A DNA stretch of 64,000 bases from Paralithodes platypus (Eukaryota > Arthropoda > Malacostraca > Decapoda > Lithodidae). The notes under the pieces were generated by a model. That model was given only the letters and a program-made list of their open reading frames with translations, was not told where the DNA came from and searched no databases. Positions 57,587-64,000 of this stretch are shown piece after piece (position 1 is the stretch's first letter; each line of letters begins with the position of its first letter). The position numbers and the translations under genes were made by a program. Location of the stretch: positions 40,558,748 through 40,622,747 of the forward strand of contig CM064480.1 in the NCBI GenBank assembly GCA_032716605.1, given 5' to 3'.

Positions 57587-57794
57587 CCCCTTCTGTACCG
57601 GTGACGTCTTGTGTACTTTATTCTTTATGTCTACTATTAGACTATTTTATTCAGTTAAAAAAGGGCCTCCAGCAATTAACAGGCTTCGAACTATCTCACT
57701 TAACCATTTTACTACCAGATCCTTCTTAAACTGCACAAAATCGCCTAAATATAGCTAGAACAAACTTCCAAAGACGTCGCTGGTACAGAAGGGG
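57587..57794. mobile_element. TTAA-flanked MITE, 208 bp (family A, copy 4)
   Basis: TTAA at 57583-57586 and 57795-57798. Ends CCCCTTCTGTACCGGTGACG and (complement) CCCCTTCTGTACCAGCGACG. It is the best preserved family A copy and lies within the same R copy as MITE B3. Confidence 0.96.
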
Positions 57795-57930
57795 TTAATA
57801 TTGGCAACAAATAAGGGTGAATGATCGTAAAATCGCCAAACTAATGGGGCAAATGTCTTATTCTGAAAACTAATGGGGATAAACATTAGGGAAATGGGTA
57901 GCCAGAAAAATAGACCCTCTCCTCTTAATG

Positions 57931-58218
57931 ACAAAACTCCTAAGCATTATACAATACGAAACATGACATATTTTTCGTATTTCATCATTCCACTTTATTA
58001 TTAATTTTGTTTGTGATAGAATGTCATTAATTTATAGTCCATACTTAAGAACATGAGATCGCAGGAAACTGCATAAGGACATGCTGCCCACATGAGGCAG
58101 CTCCCATTTAGATTTATCAAACAATTCTCGTTGATAGTTGAATAAATAGATAAACGTAGGATAGATCAACATATATATAAATGAGAAGAAACTAATATAC
58201 CCAAGCAAGCGCATATAC
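57931..58218. other. Dispersed repeat cut by DIRS-2
   Basis: AT-rich. Positions 58131-58215 match 24610-24735 (gttgaataaatagataaacg...gcgcat), a dispersed repeat into which DIRS-2 inserted at about 58219. No gene. Confidence 0.6.
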
Positions 58219-58560
58219 TATAGGTTTGATTCCCGAAGGGAAGTAGAGAAAACCTAATACTTAGTAGGGCCCCGTAATCATTGACGACTTCGCCTATTAA
58301 CATTAATAGTCTCCATTCAACATCCTCCGCCAGCAATTTGAATAACCCGCGCGGAAGATCATGGAGTACTCATCACAAGTGCACGCCTAATTCCCTTATG
58401 GGATCGTCATTTTGATTGGGTACCCTACAGAAAAAAACTCTGTAAAAAAGAAAAAAGAAAAGATAATTTAATATCTGTTATCAAATGACTTGCCATATAC
58501 GTGGATTTCTCATGTTTTGCTTCCCCGATACCAGGCCCCCTAGCGGCCATCCTCGTTCTT
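58219..58560. repeat. DIRS-2 left inverted terminal repeat
   Basis: Begins taggtttgattcccgaaggg, with ggccccgtaatcattgacga near 58267. By analogy to DIRS-1 it extends about 340 bp; its partner lies beyond the window, so the inner limit is not directly tested. Confidence 0.7.
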
Positions 58561-58629
58561 CACTGATATACCAAGAAAAAAACTATGGACATCAACGAAT
58601 GGGAAGTGGGATGGTTGGGAGGGCCCGAG

Positions 58630-58739
58630 TCGTCAATGATTACGGGGCCCTACTAAATATTAGGTTTTCTCTACTTCCCTTCGGGAATCAAACCTATAAT
58701 TAAATAGGGCCCCTTCATCATTGACGACTTCGCCTGAAT
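58630..58739. repeat. DIRS-2 internal complementary region
   Basis: The first half (cgtcaatgattacggggccc to gaatcaaacctataat) is the complement of the left terminus. The second half (aattaaatagggccccttca onward) should be the complement of the unseen right terminus. Same design and position as in DIRS-1. Confidence 0.88.
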
Positions 58740-59224
58740 ATCAAGACTGGAGGCGGGACATTCGTAAAATATCCTAACCTTAGGGAAGAAAATCCGAATA
58801 ACATTTTTCTTAATATTTTTATTGTATGCAATACAAAATATAAAAATGGTATAAAAGATTTGCTAGCAGTGCGTGGCATTAAGAAACTGCTTGCTCATGG
58901 TAAGGTCGTTGCAGGTGACCTTATGCTTGAAAGAGTATGACATATCTGTGTCCCACCGAGCGAGACCCTGCAATAGGTACTTGCTCTGATCTTAAAACTA
59001 ATTTTACAGTAAACTGACTGTGCACTTTGGTAAAAAATAGACATAGTTGCAACTATGTGAAAACTCTCTTAAAATTAAATACGACTAACTACTGGACTGT
59101 AGAACTCGTCCTATCACAGCTCGTGATATATCACAATCTCCAAGGGTACAGAGGGGATATGGCCTTATTCCGCACAGCCCCCCCCCCCCCTTTTTTAACA
59201 ATTAATTAATAAAAAACATACTAC
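58740..59224. other. DIRS-2 spacer after the recombinase gene
   Basis: AT-rich non-coding, with a poly-C run at 59179-59190 matching the position of one in DIRS-1. No gene. Confidence 0.6.
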
Positions 59225-60206
59225 CTACTGTACCCGTTGCCATAAAGCTACACAAGTACGCTTTGGTTGATCTAGAGCGACCGACAGGTAGCGTGTCAGG
59301 AATGTATGGTTGGAAGCCCAAAGTTGGGTCTTAGCAATATCCTCAATTGAAAAATTTTGTAAAAATCTGAGAGACATCGCCCACTTCCTGATGTCGTGAG
59401 CCCGACCTAACACACCGGGGTTGCTTTCCTTAATAATGTCTACTATTAATGAAGCTAACTTCCGTTTCGTAGCACGCGTACCTGTTCGGTTCACCCATAA
59501 AGCACCTGATTGGCGAGGTTGCGCAGCCCTCATAAACTTTGTGAGCGCTAGCACAGGACATAACATGTGATGAATGAGGCCCCTCTTGAGGGCCGGGACT
59601 GAAAATTCAGAAAAGACATGGTCTGAATGTTCATTTTTTGCAATAAATGAGGGAGACTGCGCGATTTGCACATGGTCGTGCAGTCTCCCAAACCTGAGAC
59701 AGTTTGGTTCGTTGCTCATCGCCGCCAGCTCTGATACCCGGTGTCCAGTGGCAAGTGCCATGAGAAAAACCGCTTTCTTAAAAAGTGAGTCAAAGTCCGG
59801 CGCATGATTATACTTGCGGGATTGTAGCAATTCCAAAGCTTTATCAAGGGACTAGGTGGGCATACTGGCGAGGAGGAGGACGAAGTTTGAAACATGCCCT
59901 CATAAAACCTTTCTCCTCCGCCTGCGGTATGGAAAGGCCGGTGAGATCAAGGAAGGGGGTCCTAATGGCCGACAGATGATTCTTTAACGTTATAACCGAA
60001 AAATGTTTCTGCTCAAACAGATAATCTAAGTACTTGAATACTAAGGCTGTCGAAGCAGTCGTCTGCCTCGATTCCACAATCCAGGTTGTAAATGTTTTCC
60101 AATGTGATTGATATTGTCTCCTGGTAGACGGGGTGTACTGATTCAAGAGCTTTTGAGTGACACTATGCCCAAATTTATTTAGCCATTTGGCAGAGAAAAT
60201 ATCCAT
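59225..60206 (-). pseudogene. DIRS-2 tyrosine recombinase, broken
   Basis: ATG at 60204-60206 (MDIFSAKWL). N-terminal STRRQYQSHWKTFTTWI and LFEQKHFSVITLKNHLSAIR are in one frame to about 59860. There a 2-nt deletion relative to DIRS-1, plus a TGG-to-TAG change at 59852-59854, move the catalytic part to another frame (59225-59836). The catalytic residues remain: ATGHRVSELAAMS (Arg), GRAHDIRKW (His, Arg) and LWASNHTFLTRYLSV (Tyr). Confidence 0.88.
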
Positions 60207-61190
60207 AAGGCAAAACTGAGAGAGGTCCGAACGTTGCCAATCGCTTCCAAGTGGAAGGCGGAGACCGGGAGGGACACCGGAGTCCGGCACCACTGTTGCA
60301 ATTGGTGGTACCATACTTGAGCCGGCCAGAGCGGCGCGATCAGCGTTACTCGGCCCCGGTAATCTCTTAGTTTGTGAATGACCTTGCACATTAACACAGA
60401 GTCTGGTGGCGGAAACAGATAGATCGAGGTCCACTTGTTCCAGTCCACCAGCAATGCATCGGGTCCCCCCGCCGGGGTTACCCCGTGACGGGTCAGAAAC
60501 AGTGGCAGTCTGTGGTTCTGCGTTGACGCAAACAAGTCTACTTGTGGACGGGCCGGCTTTGCAATTATCTTGTTGAAGATCGCCTGTTTGATTGTCCATT
60601 CTACTAAAGTACTCCGCCGGCGAGAGAGAGCGTCTGCCCAGACGTTCGCTACGCCGGGGAGGTATGTGGCATGCAGATGAATCCCTAGCGAGTCTGCTAG
60701 GGTAAAAATTTGTTCTGAAACTCTCAACAACTCTCGTGACCTCACTGAGCCTTGCTTCTGAATGCAAAAAACTGCAGTTTGATTGTCCATTCTGAATGCT
60801 ATTGATTTGTTCTTCAAAGTCTTGCCGTGAGTTTGGAGAAAGAACAGGGGAACTAAAAGCTCCTGCTTGTTGATATGTGACTGACTGTTTGCCCCCCAAA
60901 TGCCTTGTCCCTGGTGGCCTAGACTTGACTGATATCCCCACCCCAGGGACCCCGAGGCGTCCGTGTCTATCCAAACCGTAGGTGGGGGAGAAACCCATGA
61001 CATAACTGAGTAGAGGACTTCGTGCTTGGTCCAGGCCGAGAGCAAGTTGTGGATTAATGGAGGAATTGGCCATAATTTCTTCTCCGGCAAGAGAGGGAAC
61101 ACTTTGTTGCCTTCCAGGATTAATCGCTTGGTTTTCAGTCGGCCTAGTTTGACAGTTAATTGTATCCAGTTGAGAGAACCGATCAGGGAA
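60179..61190 (-). pseudogene. DIRS-2 RNase H and methylase-like segment
   Basis: Same frame as the RT but beyond its TGA. Residues WIDTDASGSLGW, INKQELL, FRMDNQTAVF and NVWADALSRR give the RNase H Asp-Glu-Asp-Asp set. The downstream segment (PQVDLFASTQNHRLP, GGPDALLVDWNKW, YLFPPPD, LIAPLWPAQVWY) parallels DIRS-1. It ends at 60179, overlapping the recombinase start by 28 bp, exactly as in DIRS-1. Confidence 0.85.
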
Positions 61191-61192
61191 TC

Positions 61193-62047
61193 TCAAGTTT
61201 TCCTGGTCGTATCCAGACTGTGGAGGAACCAGAACAGTTTCCTTCGAAACCTGTTGCGGTTGTCCGCACTCTGTGTAAGAGTCAGAGAGGCGGTATCCCA
61301 GATCAGCCCTATCCACTGAATCGTCCTTGAGGGGACAAGGTGTGACTTTGCCAAGTTCACCTTGAACTCTAGGGCTTCTACATGAGCTAACACTCGGTTG
61401 ACATGATCCTGACATAATTCTAACGAGTTTGCCACTACTAGCCAATCGTCCAGATACCAAAACACCTGTATGCCTTGAACTAATAGGGGTAAAAGGGCTT
61501 GCCTGACAAGCTTGGTGAAAACTCTTGGTGCTAGGTTCAGCCCGAATGGCATCCTTTGACAGACGTAAGTCTCTTGCTGGATTCTCAAAGCGAGAAACTT
61601 TTGGAACCTCTTGTTTATAGGGACATGCCAATAGGCATCTTTGAGATCGATCGAACACATCCAACCTTGCGGCGGGAGTGCGAGTCTGAGTTGCTGTATC
61701 GTCAACATCCTGAAGGGTGAATTCTCTATAAATTTGTTCAGTTGCGAGAGATCTAGAACTGGTCGCATCTGCACACTGTCCCTTTTTGGCACTAAAAAGA
61801 GGTGTGACGTGAAAACTAGTTGGGATGCATTGACAGGAATAAGGACTCGTTTGGCAATCATTTCTTGTACTACGGCCTCCTCCTCTTGAGACACTGGGGT
61901 ATACTCCTGCGGCTGACGCAGTCGGGGCCGCCGGAGCCATCGCCAGGTAATTCCTTTGCTCACTACTTTTCTGGCCCAGGTATGCTTGGGCCAGGCTGAG
62001 CGGAATGAACGGAACGACCCCAGGTGCAACCGAGGATCGTCCGTCAT
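61193..62047 (-). pseudogene. DIRS-2 reverse transcriptase with premature TGA
   Basis: Motifs LFLVPKRDSVQMRPVLDLSQLN, CSIDLKDAYWHVP, QRMPFGLNLAPRVFTK and catalytic WYLDDWLVVAN (YLDD about 61445-61456) are intact. The TGA at 61193-61195 stands where DIRS-1 has Trp (RIWESLVG), so it is a single nonsense change; RNase H follows in the same frame. The start is taken as the first Met of the RT frame; the true initiation may be by frameshift or readthrough from gag. Confidence 0.88.
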
Positions 62048-64000
62048 GGCAACTTCCCAATCCCGGGTCTTTGAGCTCGACTCTAGGATGTGGGGAGGAT
62101 GAGTGGTTAGTTTTTTGGAGGGGGAGGTGTGTTGGCATCGGATGCTTGACTAGTTTTGGCTTGTGCAGTGTTCGGATGACCTTTATATGGGGCCTTACCT
62201 TTATACCCGTGAGGCTTACCTTGTTGGTTTTGTACTGAGAACCTCCCTGCTGAGGGGGTAGTCTGGGGTCTCGAAATGACTGTTTAGGATGTGGTTGGTA
62301 ATGCTTGTGACCGCCCCTTGATTTCTGAAAGGGTTTCTTGGGGATGTCCTTCCTCGCTTGGGAGGTAACCTGTTTCCAACCGCTTACCAAATTAAATACT
62401 AAGCTCCAAGTTTCAGTGTTAAGAAGGGTGGGCGTAAGCACCGGGGATAGAGTCACCCGGCGACCTATGTCCGCCTGCAACTTCTTTACCAGATGCACTC
62501 TCAAGTCTTGGCGAGCTCGTACCGCCTCCAAAATCGCGATGCTAATGTCGCCTAGGGACTGAATGGCATTTTGAAGTGACAGTCTACGAGATAGCTCCAT
62601 GGCTCTCCGAATTTGGGGGTCAGTGACGGCCGAGATTGTACGTGCTAGAGAGGCGGCTACTTGATGGCGCACCAAGTATTGAGAGAACATCCGGTAAGCC
62701 TTATTTCGTAACCTAAAATCTTGCTCCAAGTGAGCCGGTGGTGGTGGAGAAATGGGGTCATCTAAGGCATGCAATGATACTTGGGGGCCGCCAGAAAAGT
62801 TAGTAAGGCTGGTGGTACCCCTTCTGCTTTGGACACTGGTAGAGAAAAATAAGTGTGATTCTCTTGGGGAATTTGATGTGACACTTTGGATGTAATAGTA
62901 GTGGCAAATACCTGGGCCTCGAGTTCCCAATCCAACCACGGGCCGGCTCCCACTTGCCGCATCTGCAGGACCGGGTTCTGAGCTTGGTCCAGAGCCGGGG
63001 TTGTAGCCAACTCCGGCGTAATAGCATTTAAGGCCTTGACATCATTGATGCCATCAGCTTTCGACCAGTCAGCGAAAAGTCGTGTAGAAGCGGCGGAAGG
63101 GACTGCCGGAGCAGCTGAATACACAAAATATGCTGGATTAAGGGGACTAGGTACACCTTTAATAAGAACATCTAGCACCCTCCCTGTCTCGTCTTTAGCC
63201 CTAAATTTTCGATTCTTATTGATCTTTATGGACCATTCTATGGGGACTGGAGGGTCTCCTGACACAGATGGTTGAGCTATAAGAGGATTCTCTGGTACTA
63301 CAGGTACCCACGAGCAATCAGTACCATAGAGGAGAGGCATACGGCCTTTCCTTACCGGTAACTTGTCTAAGGGGGGCGGTTGAACGTCAATATTCACCCT
63401 CAGGTTGGACATAGCTAACGATGCCGGTCCTACAGGACCTGGGGTCGTTGCCACCACTGGGGTTGGGAATGACGTCAAAATTGACGGAAGATCTAATGGT
63501 CTCACTACAGAAGTACTAGCGGGAGCAGTTGAGGTAATAACCGGCTGATCTGACGAGGCAGGGAGTTGGTACTGCTGTAACACCTTATGTAATAAGTCAT
63601 TTACCTGGTCCGAAGTCATCCATTGTCGTGAGGGATCTTTGGATGAATTTGAACTAGCTTCAGAATAATTACTTGGAAGCGACTGAGGAGCTGGGGAGAA
63701 CATAGGATCCACCGGCTCCTCACTCTGTTCCAAGAGTTCATGTGATCCTAACTCTTGAGAATTCTCGTGATCCCTAGGGGGCCAAGACAAATCAGGCACC
63801 GAAGATGGCAACATGTTGGTGTTGCTATCCTCAGTCTGTTCTAGAGTGACATTGAGTGAAGGTTCTGGATGGCGCCAGTAACCTCCTGCCGCCAATGGCT
63901 GGGGGTCCTGATCCATCGGAGAGATAATTTGTGCCCCCGCCGGACGACCCCTAAATTGATTGGCCAGTACCCTACTATGGCCTGTTGATTTCACACCCCG
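62048..64000 (-). pseudogene. DIRS-2 gag, partial
   Basis: Enters from the right edge. The N-terminal visible part (62762-63994) is Ser/Glu/Pro-rich, then PPLDKLPVRKGRMPLLYG, DWSKADGINDVKALNAITP, GAGPWLDWELEAQVFATT. A 1-nt deletion after LTFLAAPK (near 62775) shifts the frame; the distal part reads EQDFRLRNKAYRMFSQYLV, RARQDLRVHLVKKLQADI and SPVLTPTLL, then a His/Lys/Pro-rich tail. There is no stop at the gag end in that frame: it stays open for 1,031 codons over the RT-RNase H region into the recombinase, so the 62048 limit is arbitrary. Confidence 0.8.

Larger units (their letters stand above)
56935..57930 (+). repeat. Repeat R copy interrupted by two MITEs
   Basis: Begins tagtttcatccctagacctc; resumes after MITE B3 with attacaggctcactatcgct and after MITE A4 with atattggcaac; ends with actaatggggataaacatta. 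Its order matches the R copies at 18.6 and 30.1 kb. Confidence 0.85.
58219..64000 (-). mobile_element. DIRS-type retrotransposon, DIRS-2, runs off the right edge
   Basis: Same architecture as DIRS-1 on the same strand, with clearly diverged proteins. The left terminus (taggtttgattcccgaaggg) is inverted-complementary to 58630-58680. Gag, RT-RNase H and recombinase follow leftwards from beyond 64000. Disabled by an in-frame TGA in RT-RNase H (61193-61195), a frameshift and TAG in the recombinase (near 59852) and a 1-nt frameshift in gag (near 62775). The right terminal repeat and gag start lie outside the window. Confidence 0.93.

Noticed and set aside
59844..62939. Single 1,031-aa DIRS-2 protein
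   Set aside because: It joins distal gag and the N-terminal recombinase through the alternate frame of RT-RNase H. I describe it as a finding, not as a demonstrated protein.
1..64000. Endogenous virus genes
   Set aside because: I found no capsid, envelope or viral polymerase signatures; the RT-bearing units are LINE or DIRS type and the LTR block lacks coding sequence.

Overview
The window looks like repeat-rich animal nuclear DNA, most likely from a decapod crustacean. This is an inference from the repeat types: DIRS retrotransposons, CR1-like and jockey-like LINEs, a tRNA-Val-derived SINE of a kind I associate with decapods, piggyBac-type TTAA elements, TAGGCCTA-rich AT-biased filler and many microsatellites. 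I see no certain intron-bearing host gene. The best non-transposon coding candidates are two near-identical 135-codon intronless ORFs of unknown function at 36614-37021 and 54523-54930.

Layout. 1-3150: AT-rich sequence with a local ~605-bp duplication. 3149-6131: a decayed piggyBac transposase with its left end. 6130-13000: filler, three tandem copies of a ~205-bp unit, several TTAA-flanked MITEs and a possible P-element/THAP9-like transposase remnant. 13034-14978: a long-TIR non-autonomous element. 15.1-18.9 kb: degenerate tandem and dispersed repeats. 18929-24512: a 5.6-kb minisatellite of a 29-bp unit with 33- and 35-bp variants. 25.1-26.9 kb: a CR1-like LINE. 27.9-29.1 kb: two MITEs and a SINE. 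29.4-34.9 kb: simple repeats and a jockey-like LINE split by a retroposon.

34.9-57.0 kb is a repeated ~2.6-kb unit carrying the 135-aa ORF, taken apart by nested insertions. A repeat called R here was hit at TTAA by a ~205-bp MITE. That MITE was hit by an 8.5-kb DIRS element (DIRS-1, ~38090-52344). The DIRS-1 gag gene was then hit by a 5.7-kb rearranged LTR element (44200-49918, TTCT target duplication). The second ORF unit was entered by an RTE-like LINE tail (itself holding a TTAA MITE) and by a CR1-like LINE fragment.

58219-64000 is a second, divergent DIRS element (DIRS-2) running off the right edge. Both DIRS elements lie on the minus strand with gag, RT-RNase H and tyrosine recombinase in order, and both show the inverted terminal repeats and internal complementary region expected of DIRS elements. 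Both carry disabling mutations. Nearly all recognisable coding sequence here is mobile-element derived. Functional interplay is limited to transposition: cut-and-paste at TTAA (piggyBac and its MITEs), target-primed reverse transcription (LINEs and SINEs) and recombinase-mediated integration (DIRS).
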